Assembly (NCBI RefSeq): GCF_000003605.2 | Contig: NW_003132862.1 | Coordinates: 125,538 to 165,981, forward strand | DNA from: Saccoglossus kowalevskii | Lineage: Eukaryota > Hemichordata > Enteropneusta > Harrimaniidae | Reading direction: 5' to 3' | Length of the DNA stretch: 40,444 nt | In this document: positions 11,873 through 23,310 of the stretch, one piece after another | Layout of the letters: each line of letters starts with the position of its first letter | Position numbering within the stretch: position 1 is the stretch's first letter | Made by a program: the position numbers and the translations under genes | Notes under the pieces: model-generated | Database searches by the model: none | What the model was told of the DNA's origin: nothing | The model's input: the letters and a program-made list of their open reading frames with translations, nothing else

Positions 11873-12004
11873 TTAAAGGGCGCCGTTGTCGTGCCGCGTC
11901 CTGTTCGATATGGGACTCATAGCGACGTACACAACGCGTGTAAAATACACTGTTTATTTACATGAAATTCGAACACGCGCTGCGCGACGACCACCGCCCT
12001 TTAA
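11873..12004 (+). mobile_element. TTAA-flanked MITE, complete copy 1
   Basis: The element is bounded by TTAA at 11873-11876 and 12001-12004. Inside, the left end AGGGCGCCGTTGTCGTGCC and the complement of the right end, AGGGCGGTGGTCGTCGCGC, form imperfect inverted repeats of about 20 bp. The 132-bp unit includes 'gatatgggactcatagcgac' and matches 20953-21086 in the opposite orientation. TTAA target duplication is the signature of the piggyBac superfamily; family assignment rests on that and is inferred. Confidence 0.85.
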
Positions 12005-15000
12005 GTTTGTTTCTCCGCTTTCCTCTCTTATTTTTATTTCATGTATCATTTTCTTTCCGACTATTTCAGATACGGTTTTAATTTTGGGGTATTCTAACAA
12101 ATTTGGTTGCATTGGCCTACAAGCCATTGAGTTTTTTGGATCGACCCCTTTTATTTTCAGATTTTATGTTTGTTAAAGCCTCGTACACTTATTTACATTC
12201 CCACACTGACAATTGATGGCGCTGACTCACCCGACAGGTTATGACCACCTACCCGCTCCCCTCCTCAAAATAAAATATGGAGTGGACATAATCTTTACTC
12301 ACTCTTTTATATTTTATACTAGCATTTTTGTTAATTGTAACAGACATGGACCAACCACGGAGAGCTGTATATTTATGCTGTTCCTGTTTTAGCCAAACTG
12401 GCTGGACTGATGGGTGTCCGGAATAGGGTAGGCAATTTCAGCATACATTATTAAAATGGTAATATAGCTCAGCAAATGTCCTTGAAAATCATCGAAAAAG
12501 TAGCACAAAAAAAAAGCGCTGTTCAAGCAGACAAAATCGCTAATTTGGGCGGCAAAAATACTCATCACACTTAACTACTGGATGTACCATTAGAAACTCA
12601 GGGCAGAAAAACTGGGCAAAAAATGTTCGTGCTAATTTTTGTCCATGATCATGATTTTACTGTATTTTGTGAAATATTTCCCCCTAAGAGTAGGCGTGCC
12701 GATTTTCGTTTTCTAATTCTGCCATCGCCTCCAAATTTCCACTCCACTCTTAATGTCAAAAAAAACAATCACAGACTATGTAAGGGCATCAAAATCATTC
12801 TGACTGTCCTGGTTGGGATATGTAGGTAACGGTGATATTTACAGGACTGTACCCTCCCTCCTTCGCCGTATAGTTGACATAATATCAGATCGTTGTTACG
12901 GTAATGTTAATGTTTGGATTTATTATCTTAATTGTATCATGCTGTAGTTACAAAACGTCGCAGATACTAATGTAATTTCAAGCGCGTCAGAAAAAAAAAG
13001 TACAATTTCTTTGTTTCGATTTAAGTGCGCCCTCTGTGGCGACAACTACAGCTTTGAATCAAACTCCCAATTGGCTCCAGTCCCATCTACTTCTTTAATG
13101 CCATAAGTTTAAAAAATGCATAAATGATTCACAAGGAAATGAAGGAGGTGACTGTGTCTGGGTTTCGAATTGCAAAGAACAAGAATTATTTCGAGCAAAT
13201 GGCCGCCTGCCATTAATATAAACATGCTATTAGTCAACAACAAGGTCAACAACAATGACTTTTACATATGGACATTTCTTGCAAAGTTTCTTGTTCTTGC
13301 TTATCTATTGTTATGTCTTAATTATGCTCGCTGATACTAATTTATAAAACATAATATAATTCAATTTGGTATGCGATCATTAAAATTGCTATATTTTGAT
13401 TACTGTGCACTGCAAAATTAACATAGGTCACACGTTTGTACATTTTGTTTGTAGCAACTGCTGATAATACATGTTTATAATCAAACATTAATATATTTAT
13501 ATATTTAAAAGATACATTGGCGTCAAATAGTATAATGTATAAGTGGAAATAACATACCCAGCCGTAGACAAAATTTGCATAAAATAAATACATACAAGTT
13601 CATAAACTCAAACCAACGACAGCCAAAATACAGACATTACTACATATTGCTACATTTTCAACAAAACCGATTAAATTGGAAAGGGAATTTGGTACAGCAA
13701 AATGTAACATGTATACGTGAAATGTTATTGTTGTAGAACGAGCAAGACTTTAACAATAATGCAATTTTTCGTTCACTGCGCGATCCTGCGTTATGCGTGA
13801 AATCGAACACAAAAAACAGGACAAACAAAGGTCATATCGTCACAGTGACATCAATACGGAACTTGAATGTGATATTGGCACATTCAAACATATTTTTCTC
13901 ATTGAAGATTACCGCCTACTTGGTGTATAATTTTCTGTTATCACTGTAATTAAAGTTTCTGAAAATTATATTTATTTTCGAACAAACCCAATGTTTAATT
14001 TGGATTTTTCACTTGCACCGAGCACATGTTTTGGGATCTACCGGGTGTAATAATGCCATTCATACTGTACACTCGCTCTGTGTTGAAATAAACATACATT
14101 CATTGCATCTACTCAGTGTATCACATGCATTACCTTGTGCACAACTCGATGTTTCAAATGAATTGTTGTATTCCGAACTGACCTTTCACTTGTGTACCTG
14201 TGCCACATACAGGCCAACTTGCGTACGTATATCACATGACCCAGAGTTATGGGAACCAGACATTGTTGACGTTCACCAGCATGGATTATTTAATACCTGT
14301 TGATTGTTTTTAATGGAAGGAAGGATTTGTTTATTTGTTGATGCTTTTTTCAATAAAATAAAATACGGAAGTGTATAAATGGCAAAAGCCGGGTTACCGC
14401 CTTTTATTTTATTGAAAAAAAAACATCAAAAAATAAACAAGAGACTGTATGCAAGTCTGGCATTACCCTTCCAAGATCGACGAATATGTATATCAACTAT
14501 ACCACTGCACTGTTACGCATGCGCATACATAAGAACGACCAGAAGCATTCACAATGCGTACACACTATGCTAAGAATTTCAATGAGGTTATGACATTGAC
14601 ATTTTAAGGCAATTATTAATAGAAAGCATTTATTATGAAGCACACCAAGCACATATCTTTGGCCTTGACCTCCACCCTATATATTGTGGTTATTAGAAAA
14701 CTGTATACGCTTTCTATCATACTAAACTAGTCACCAGATTTAACAAGTGCTACTTAGTCTTATATCTCAGGGTGGACATCCGGGCATTTTCACCGCCTGG
14801 CAACCATCACGGTGAAAACAAGGGTCGAAAACTCGCAGAAAACAGTACTTTGTGATAGTTGTTGAGACTCAGTGTAACTAAATTGCCCCTGCATGTGTAA
14901 CATATATAAATATGGTTGCTCAGGATTACTTCAAAGTTGAGTTTGTGCTGTTTCCTCGACTTTAGCCGTTTTCACCGGCGTTCCACAGCAGCTCGCACAG

Positions 15001-15090
15001 AGCTCATAGCGGTGCGCGTCTTAGCAACGTAGAACGTTCTGTGACGCGATCACGCTAAAAAGACTTAAAACAATTAATTATCATTATTAT
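12005..15090. other. intergenic stretch, no host gene recognised
   Basis: Open frames here (12623-12829, 13593-13342, 14013-14303, 14379-14573) show no domain. CpG-containing stretches such as 14940-15060 stand out from the AT-rich background and may be transposon remnants or a distal regulatory element; nothing decides between these. Confidence 0.4.
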
Positions 15091-15115
15091 TTCTTTTTTG
15101 TAAAACAAAAAAGAA
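15091..15115. repeat. perfect 11-bp hairpin, 3-nt loop
   Basis: TTCTTTTTTGT, loop AAA, ACAAAAAAGAA. The arms are exact complements. The stem is mostly A/T, so chance is a real possibility. Confidence 0.6.
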
Positions 15116-15546
15116 GTCCCGACTTTGCCAGTCTACTCAGGAGCGCATCGCCTGGTATAAATTTGATCTGGTCGACATGGAATGATCATGGCAACCTACA
15201 ACTACCTTCAATCATTATAGAAATGAATAAAAGTGGAAAATTCGCTTTATTAGTAAGCACGGCGATCTGCCAATGTTTTTATCACGCTCGAGTATTGATT
15301 TGTATTTCTCTCTAATTTTCCAAAATACGAATTCGCACTTTTGTTTTTTTAACGTGAATTCTACTACCAAATCAAGATTTCACCGTTCGCACTTTTTAAT
15401 ATATGTAATAGTCCGAATGCGCACTTTCGTTCACATTTGCTAGACTCATGCACATGTAACTACTAAAAAAATGTTAAAAAACGAAAATTGCTTGAATGAA
15501 TTGGTTATAAACTAAAAACGAACAATTTAGGCCCTGGACCGGCTCT

Positions 15547-15600
15547 ACTATAGTATAGTATAGTAATAAATAATAGTATAGTATAGTATAGTAATAAATA
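15547..15600. repeat. AGTAT-type microsatellite
   Basis: Two blocks of repeated 'tatag'/'gtata' 5-mers, each ending in 'gtaataaata', make a duplicated compound microsatellite of about 54 bp. Confidence 0.85.
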
Positions 15601-15602
15601 AT

Positions 15603-17372
15603 GCGACAACAATAGCACTGTAAACCAGAATTGTCATCTGACTGTAAGGCCGTCGCTGATTGGCTGCTGAGCTGGAATGACATTTTTTGGTTTCAAATAC
15701 CCCCAGGAAAGTGTTCTATGTTCTTCGTGTAATTAGGTGTTCGCAATTAAGGGATTTTTCCACACAATAACGACGAATTCGACCGAATCCCAATGGATCG
15801 TATTTCTGTGAAAGATTGGTAGTTTTGTCCTTATTTGTAGGAATCTGAAAAACGCATTTCACAACTTGTCTTTTATTTAGTTTTGTGCTGCATTCAAGAT
15901 GGCGGCCCCATATAGTAAATATCGTATTTATTTTATTATCACGTATGCGCCAGCTGACTGTGTATGCTACGGTATTTTTCGCAACCATAGCGGCTGGGCG
16001 CCATCATGATTTTGTGCAATGATTTCTGGGCACGACTAGAGTTCAGTTAATAATGATGTCAGCTAATATCGAGACAATCAAATGCTCAGACAACCAAATG
16101 AAAAGACAATCGAATATCCAAATAAATGATTAATAATAGGACAGTAATATACTATTCTAATATTGCCCAATTACAAAACAAAATAAGAAAATAACTTTAA
16201 GGACCAAATACTAGTAACAGAATAATGACATACTCATACAACAATATGGAAATAACAACTAAATAACATACTAATGTCCGCATAATACTCAAACAAAGAC
16301 CAAATAACTGAATAAATGGTGAAATAAATTATACAATGTCAGTGTAACGACCAAATAAAATAATAAATGGAATAATGACGTAATAATAATTTTGGCGGTG
16401 TTCTCATCCCATGTTTTAAGCGGTCTTATGTTTTAGGTGACTAATAATTATTGGCTACGACTTTGCTGGGCACTTTTCTGTGATCTATCTCATAGTTGCT
16501 GTCGACATAGTTGCTTCACGCCACTACACGTCTTCCCCTCGGCCACCGGGCATCCCCAAAATAGGATGCTTAATAACCGAGCTTATTACGTGCAGAGAAC
16601 ATGAAACCCGTCCACGCGATCCGCGCCACACAGCGTGGCCAGAATGCGGCAAAGGCCTTCAGATCTGGCTGTAGTAGGATGGTGAAAAAAATGGTGAAAA
16701 AAATGAACCACTATTTGCACCTATGAAAAACCTGAACTCGATTTATACTTTAAAATCCTACTTTTCGGATTAAAAATTGTTACCAAAAATAAGTCATTTT
16801 GATTTCAGGTGACGTGGAGAAGTAGAATGTGTATGCAAATTAGTTGTATCAATTTATAGATTGAAATTAGTTGAGACAAATTTGTTTGCAAATTTCTTGT
16901 TGCTTCCCGTCATCGAGACACACGGGCGTTTCTTTTAATGTCTTTCTCACATATCCATGTCTTGCTAGACACATGCCAAAACAAATATTATTGAACAATA
17001 ATCGCAGCATCTCTGAGGAATAATTGAGGAAAAAGTACTAGCAAATAACACTGCTAAATCCTATCGGATCATTGATGTAAAAATAAATATGCAAATATTA
17101 CTATCGCGTTATTTTAAGACGACGTGATACCAGTACTTTACGTCAGACTGGGTGAGCTCAGCCGCTTTTCTATCTGTCAATCAACATTACTTCAGTAAAT
17201 CGAATATTAATCCATGTATTAAAATTTATTCACTGGTTGCTGGTTTATCGGGGTTAACGGAGGGACATTTCGAAGGCCACTGAATAAATTTTTAAATGTT
17301 GTTTTATGGCCGGTGGTATTTTTCCGGACTTATTCGATAAAAAGCAATTCACGATTTACGTTGAACAGTTTA
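15603..17372. other. intergenic stretch with a YY1-like site and a low-complexity tract
   Basis: No host gene is recognised. At about 15896-15907 'caagatggcggc' matches the classical YY1 core motif and lies in a locally GC-richer patch. From about 16070 to 16390 the plus strand becomes a G-poor tract with recurring pieces such as 'gaccaaata', 'aataatgacat' and 'aataaatg', resembling a very degenerate simple repeat. Open frames at 15988-15716 and 16480-16674 have no recognisable domain. Confidence 0.45.
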
Positions 17373-17422
17373 NNNNNNNNNNNNNNNNNNNNNNNNNNNN
17401 NNNNNNNNNNNNNNNNNNNNNN
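17373..17422. other. assembly gap (50 N)
   Basis: There are exactly 50 N characters, probably a placeholder of fixed size rather than a measured length. It abuts a TTA microsatellite, a common cause of assembly breaks. Confidence 0.98.
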
Positions 17423-17450
17423 TTATTATTATTATTATTATTATTATTAT
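17423..17450. repeat. (TTA)n microsatellite beside the gap
   Basis: About nine TTA units begin directly after the last N, so the true array may extend into the gap. Confidence 0.9.
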
Positions 17451-17718
17451 AATTATCAAATAAAATAAAATATTTTTTTATTAAGTATAATCTAATTATT
17501 TTTTGGCATTTGCCAATACCGTATTTTCGGAATATAATTATTTGATAGTGGCTGATGGCTATCTTAAATAGCGCTTTGTTGCATTTCAAGATAATATAAG
17601 TAATTGCAAAATTGGTATTGTTCATTTTGATTGTCTTTGTTTTCACTCCACGGCTAACTGGAAACGTGAACACAGGATTATTCATCGCCAACTTACGTGT
17701 ACGAACACGCATACACTG

Positions 17719-17846
17719 TGCCCTAGTGACGTGTACTAGGGCATTTGCTACTACCCTTTATTTTAATACGAAGGACAGGGTTCGATGTAGTGTGCGGTTA
17801 TGATGCAAGTAGTGCATCATAGATTTGCTATAGACCGCTGGTCTAT
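17719..17846. repeat. cluster of three short perfect hairpins
   Basis: TGCCCTAGT/ACTAGGGCA (17719-17743, 7-nt loop), ATGATGCA/TGCATCAT (17800-17820, 5-nt loop) and ATAGACC/GGTCTAT (17830-17846, 3-nt loop) lie within 128 bp. Each alone could be chance in 40 kb; the clustering is what is notable. The 5-kb neighbourhood is transposon-rich, so they may be remnants of fold-back elements. Confidence 0.5.
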
Positions 17847-17944
17847 TTGATGTAACACTCGAATGTAAACTAGCCAAAAATGTGAAGTTGAACCAATCAA
17901 TTTTTGAAAGACGAGTTAGAAGAACTAAACATTACTTAAAACTC

Positions 17945-18028
17945 TATGGGAATCATAGCGACGTATACAACGCATGTGAAATACATTGTGTGTTTAGATA
18001 AAATTCGAACACGCACTTAGCGCTTTAA
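17945..18028 (+). mobile_element. TTAA-flanked MITE, truncated copy
   Basis: 'atcatagcgacgtatacaac', then 'gtgaaatacattgtgtgttta' with one mismatch or more, then 'aaattcgaacacgc', match the body and right end of the element at 11873-12004, ending in CTTTAA at 18023-18028. The left terminal repeat is missing. Confidence 0.7.
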
Positions 18029-18388
18029 ACGATTATGTAACTATAGACTATATTTTGCCCTATTTTGTATCTTTCCAAAATGAAAAAATCACAGTCTGTT
18101 GACTTCTTTAACTATTTAATACAGCGTGGTTCTCTAGAGAGGCCAGAGGGGGGATAACTGGTACAGGTTACAAGAAGTAAAAAATACATTTTACGTTTTT
18201 ACAGGAAATAAAATGAAAGTTTGAAAGGTTTTTACACTTCACAGATAAAGCAAATTCCTAATTACATTTTACATCTTTATAATATATTAATTTGTGTTTG
18301 AGAATCAAATTGGAAACTGTGTACGAATTGTGACAATTAATGTGGTAAATGCTTTATACGCTTACAAAAAATAAGATCGTTGTACAAA

Positions 18389-18975
18389 TTACGACTTCTG
18401 ATCATGGTCTGCTGTTGCTTCTTCAAATGGGGCACCTTCTCCATAGATCGATATGTCATCTACAAGTGATTTAATGCCAGGCAGACCCTCTATTGCTTGG
18501 TCTAGCCTGCACTGATACTCTTTCGGTGCTGTTGAAATACGGAATGGCATATATAGCCAACAGAAGCTACCAAAAGGTGTGTTGAGGTTTGTGAGATAAG
18601 AGCTTTCTATATTGAGCTCAACATGCCAAAACCAATTTTTGGCATTTAATACACTGAATACTTTGCAGTCAGGCAACACATCTTCTATTGTTGGCAGTAG
18701 GTAGTGACTTCTCTTTAAAGCTCTGTTGAGAACACAGGGGTCTGTGCATATTCTCATCTTTCCTGGCTTTACTACCATCACCAGAATTGATAACCATGGC
18801 ATTGCTTCTGTTACATGTGCTATTATGTTTTCCTTTGTTAACCTGTCAACCTTTTATAGCAACTAGAACTTTCCTCAGTGGATGGACACATGGTTTCACG
18901 ATTGGGTTCAACTCCAAGTGATATTTCTCAGCTAGTACTCCAGTGCCTTCAAATACATCATTGTATTCATTGACA
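18389..18975 (-). pseudogene. Ty3/gypsy retrotransposon pol fragment (reverse transcriptase)
   Basis: On the minus strand the frame starting near 18802 contains KMRICTDPCVLNRALKRSHY, LPTIEDVLP, VFSVLNAKNWFWHVEL, SSYLTNLNTPFGSF, MPFRISTAPKEYQ and LVDDISIYGEG, in the order of a Ty3/gypsy reverse transcriptase, with the catalytic DD present. Upstream (18975-18860) in the same orientation, YNDVFEGTG and KYHLELNPIVKP belong to the region just before it, but a stop and a frame change near 18855 separate the two. Coding similarity ends abruptly at 18389, before the RNase H and integrase parts. No LTRs were found. It is an old fragment with no sign of activity. Confidence 0.88.
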
Positions 18976-20404
18976 GCTGCTCAGATGTGATTGATTTCAC
19001 CTCACTACCAGTAACTCTAATTGCTGGATTATTCCTTGAGAATAGTGAGAAATTAGTATTCCTTGTATCGCTGACTGAATATAGCTTATGAATTTAATTT
19101 TATGAAACCAAAAACATCAATGAAGTTTACTACACTCGAGTGCAAGTGCAGATTAAATGAACGACAGCTTGGCGCATCACTGCTGGTGAAGTGAGCAAGT
19201 TATTGTTCAACTCGACAAATCCTACACACATCTAAACTTGCAATGGTAATCCGTACTTCTGTTTATTTATCATTGTCTTTCCTTCCCTTATCTTGATGTA
19301 CGACTTATTCCGATCTGATTCGTTTGTTAAAACAGAATGTCAATCGGAGAAGGTTAAAACAAAAACACATTGAGCCGATGTCACACATGTACATTGATTT
19401 TGAACAGCAGTGTCTTCTTTCAAGTTTTGTTGTGTGTTAAATTTTTGCATTGTGTTGTTGTGTGTTAAACCAACAAGGACAATAGAATGATGGTCCATGC
19501 AGTGGCCGACATCCTGTGTGTATCATAAACAAATAGAATAGTGCTGGTTGCCAACTTTTTGCTCGCGACCGGCGCCGACCAGCGTGGGCAGATCCCTGTA
19601 TCGGCCATTGTTTAGTCAACATAGAGTGGTAATTCTTCTTTCCACCTTTTCCACATGATTGGCCTTTTCCATCTTTGCACTAACGACTCGGTTATCCTTT
19701 GTGCTTCACAACCCAGTATTCCCATTAGGATATCAGTGTGATGTTTTTAGCATGTTTTTGGTATATTTTTTTGAAAAGTGATTGCTGATTCGGGCCAACG
19801 TACTCCCCCCACGTGTTCCTGTTGTATGTATTGCGTGTTAATACCAACGTAACGTTTAAGCATACAGATTAGCAAATTCAGTTATTTTTCAGCACTTTCT
19901 GCTTGTCACACAGTATGTATTTTTTATGAAACTACCAAATCTGCTTGTAGTAACCTTCACAGCGATTCTTGGCTTCAAAGAAGTTTTAACTCGTTTTTTA
20001 GCGTTGCTTCATTTGTTCACTGTCCTTTCGCTCGGTGGGCTGTTATTTCAGTTCTTGAAATGGGTTCGTCCAAACATGGAACTATAAACATAGTTCCATG
20101 GTCCAAAACATTCGTAGTATCCTTAGTTGACAATCCTCACTTCTGACACCATGTTCCAAACTTTACACTTACTGGCTTGAAAGCATAATTGGCTGGAACA
20201 GATACTTATCCCACCATATTAGTTCTCCAAAACATTTCACGCACAATACCCTCCAGCACTCCCTATTTAATTGTACATGCTCCTCCTAAGGAGATCTATA
20301 GTTATCTGGAGGGAGCATATACAAATGAATTGGGTAACTGGAAGTGAGTGTTAGAGTTAGGGATGGGGGGGGGGGCTACAAAAGGAACTCTTGCCTGTTC
20401 GTGT
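18976..20404. other. intergenic stretch between two retroelement fragments
   Basis: No gene is recognised. It contains a perfect hairpin (20075-20100), an imperfect inverted repeat around 20278-20317 (TGCTCCTCC...GGAGGGAGCA) and an 11-G run at 20365-20375. Open frame 19622-19437 has no recognisable domain. Confidence 0.45.
20075..20100. repeat. perfect 11-bp hairpin, AAAC loop
   Basis: CATGGAACTAT, loop AAAC, ATAGTTCCATG: arms are exact complements of mixed composition, making it the least likely of the hairpins here to be chance. No homologue elsewhere in the window. Confidence 0.65.
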
Positions 20405-21285
20405 AATAATAATAATAATAATAATAATAATCTTTATTGATATCGTATCCCCTCTGGAATCTAGATTGGAATACAATAAGGATATGAGGAACAATAAAAT
20501 ACATAAGGAATAATAATAGCAATAGCAATAATAATAATAAAAGAAATAGTAATACTGTGAAAATATTATTATATAAATATTTTTGGTATTATTTTGAGGT
20601 AGCTGGTAAATTGCTTTTCATGAAGTTATAGCAGTCGCCGATAAACTTAGCAATTGCTTGGACAGTTTCAGAATTTTTTTTATTGAGAAGTGCTTTCAGA
20701 TTACTGGATAAGTTAAAGTTTTCAAACAAAGCATCTCTTTCAGATTTGTCCAGGTTACAATTGAAGAGGAAGTGTTTGTCGTCTTCAGTTACATTTGAGT
20801 CACAGACAGGGCATGTTCTATTTGAGATATCTATGTTGTGATATCGCCCGAATTCAATCTGAAGTATGTGGGCACTTATCCTCAGTTTAGTCATAGATGA
20901 TCCGTGAATGGGTGTGAATGCCACACAACCAGTGGCATTCTGATAAATAGATTTAAAGCACGGTGGTCGTCGCGCAGAGATTGTTCGAATTTCATGTACA
21001 ATAAACAATGTATTTTACACGCGTTGTATACGTCGCTATGAGTCCCATATCGAACAGGACGCGGCACGACGACTGTCGTCCTTTAATTATGTTGTGAAAT
21101 TTTCCTGAGATTTTGTTTTTGTGGAGTTTATACAAAAGACCAATGTGCCAAATGGAATCAAACGCCTTCTTAAAGTCGATGAAACATGCAAATAAATTGT
21201 TTCCTTTTTTAAGATACGACTGTTGATCTGGTATTTTGACAAAACCGAAACAAATCTTACGCAGTTTATCCCGTGACATTTTAGT
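20405..21285 (-). mobile_element. truncated LINE with (ATT)n tail, interrupted by a MITE
   Basis: On the minus strand, 21279-21090 encodes LFACFIDFKKAFDSIW, the reverse transcriptase motif with the first catalytic Asp region, followed by LLYKLHKNKISGKFHNI. After a 134-bp MITE insertion the frame resumes at 20952 with a cysteine-rich terminal region: LRISAHILQIEFGRY, then NRTCPVCDSN...HFLFNC, the C-x2-C...H...C block common at the C-terminus of LINE ORF2. The core with the catalytic DD box is missing, so there is a large internal deletion. The element ends downstream of an AATAAA-like string with an (ATT)n tail at 20431-20405. Clade is uncertain (CR1/jockey-like). Confidence 0.85.
20953..21086 (-). 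mobile_element. TTAA-flanked MITE, complete copy 2, inserted in the LINE
   Basis: It is bounded by TTAA at 20953-20956 and 21083-21086 and is nearly identical to the reverse complement of 11873-12004. Removing the element and one TTAA makes the two parts of the LINE reading frame continuous, which is direct evidence for TTAA duplication on insertion and shows the MITE arrived after the LINE. Confidence 0.9.
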
Positions 21286-22779
21286 TCATTTTGAGTTCAC
21301 AGGTATTGAGCTTGTTTGTCGGTGGGGAAATCCTAAATTCGAATGATTCTTCACTATCGATTTTTATTAGTCAAATTATAAGCAATACATTATTTTTGTT
21401 TTACTTCTTATGTTGCATATTGTTCATTTATTTCTATTGCGTGTTTTTGTTTACCGTTCTATTCCCTGTCGCAGTTTGATCTGCGTGTTGTCGATTTTTG
21501 CGAATTTTCGTTTCTTTTTGCCGGGGATATCCGGACAAACGCCCACCCCTATTTTTTGGCAATTTTCCATGTTCAGGACCCTGGGCTCTTACGGTATTTT
21601 TATAATAAAAGAATAACAATTCAAACGACATGTGATGTTTATCATAGGTTTTTAGTTACATTGTGCATTTAGATCCGGGATATTTGGTTATTTGTCGGAA
21701 AAGCTTCCATATCGCATGAACAGGAAAACCAATGACTCAGAGTGTATAAATGACCTATTAATCAATTAAATACTGAAAGCAAACGACAAATCACATAATA
21801 ACCAAAACAGCATCTGAATAAAGTTAGTTTTGTACTGTTTTGGACTTACTTTACTGGCTATACACGTTCAAACAATCACAATTTCCAAGATATAACAATT
21901 TATTAATGTCCTTACATTATCAATTATATTCAATATTGGAGAATGTATATATTAATAAACAGACACAGATGTTCAACTATTTTAGCATTTTATTTAGCAT
22001 AAATAAACCCGACAATTCTCGTGTAAAGACATGACTAAAGCATCTACGTAATCTTAAAATACATTTAAACCGAAAAAATACCGTTTCATTAAGCAAGAGT
22101 ATATACAAAAAAATTAATATTAAACATATTAATGACTTCATCTAAAGCAATCTAAAATCTGAGACAAACTTCATGAAAAATGTCCAAGCACCAATTAATA
22201 CATTTTGTAATAACGCATAATTGTGCATAACGTTGCATTTGATTTCAAACCGAAAGTGAACACACAACGATTTAAACGTGTTCCTGGCTATGGTTCACAA
22301 GAAAAAAACAGAATATCTGTACCGATTCAATATCCAATAATGTTTCTGTTAGCAATCGATCTAGGTCAAACTTATAAGGAGCTGTAGCACTAATAGACAT
22401 TGTCCGCTGTATTAATATGTTGTTTTAGCATGTGTATGATATTATCTTTTAGTATGTGAAGTACCAAGTATTACATTAAATGCTGCCTTATAAGTACATG
22501 TGACATGTTACTATCCATGCATATTTTATTGATTATTAGAACATTGAGCTCAGTGTAGCAGAGGCACAAGAACAGCTAAATTTATTTAACAGTTTCCGTT
22601 GTTAAAAATAAAAATGATAAATGTTCTAACGGATAATAAATAAAAAAAAAAGCTGCACTTAAAACATATTACAAAATTGAACACTGATGTTACATATGTA
22701 GATAACTAACTCAAGAAAACTACATTGGCTCTTCACATAGTAAATTGATTGATTATGAAATGCAGTTTAAACAAGTGAT
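21286..22779. other. intergenic stretch, nothing recognised
   Basis: Small frames at 21291-21631 on both strands and 21840-22034 have no recognisable domain. Sequence becomes strongly AT-rich from about 21830. Confidence 0.45.
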
Positions 22780-23310
22780 TGCATCTAAAACAAAATGGCC
22801 ACCATTCAGACATTTTGAATCCGATCTGAAAAACAAAATGATGTTCAATTTGAACAAAATCTGTTCATGCACAACCAAGATCTAGAATTTCAGATAAGCT
22901 TGATTTTGATGCATTTTCAACATTTAGATGGTCGGCATTAGGCCATCTTCAATTAGATTTCCATGTGCGATGATAAATTATGTATTTATAAAGTTTGAAC
23001 ATGATATGGTCATATATGGCTGTAGAGCAGCACCCGTTATCTCATCTGAAAAACAAAATAACATGCATCAAGATTCCACAATGTCCAATATATGTAAACA
23101 GTTTGAATGAGACCATTCAATACACAATCAAAGTCCGGTTCCAGAATGGCAGAAGTGCTTGATTTGGAAACATTCTGCCATCTTGGATCAGATCACGAAA
23201 TGAATGGACATGTTTATGTATCCCAAGATGCATATGTGTGAAGTTTTAATCTCATCAGTCAAGTAATGTCTGAGATACAGCTGGATAAGCACACATGCAC
23301 AGGCGCACAG
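22780..23310. repeat. dispersed repeat with internal units, copy near 23 kb
   Basis: The strings 'aatggccaccattcagacat', 'gatgcattttcaacattt', 'gccatcttcaattagat' and 'aagtttgaacatgatatgg' recur in the same style and order at 27400-27900 ('aatggccaccagtcaacca', 'catgcattttcaacattg', 'ggccatctccaattgaaac', 'aaagtttgaatgtaatcgg'). Within each copy related phrases return every 130-165 bp, so the element seems to be built from tandem sub-units. It has no coding potential. Confidence 0.65.

Noticed and set aside
11886-12176. Possible small protein of 96 residues
   Set aside because: Its first 40 codons are the TTAA MITE; the same peptide appears in the MITE copy inside the LINE.
15716-15988. Possible THAP-type transposase or gene start near the YY1-like site
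   Set aside because: The zinc ligands and conserved W/P of a THAP domain are not in register in any frame.
16480-16674. tRNA-like A-box (TGGCCGAGGGG on the minus strand)
   Set aside because: No B-box at the right distance and no cloverleaf.
17356-17712. 118-codon open frame
   Set aside because: It runs through the N gap and the TTA repeat.
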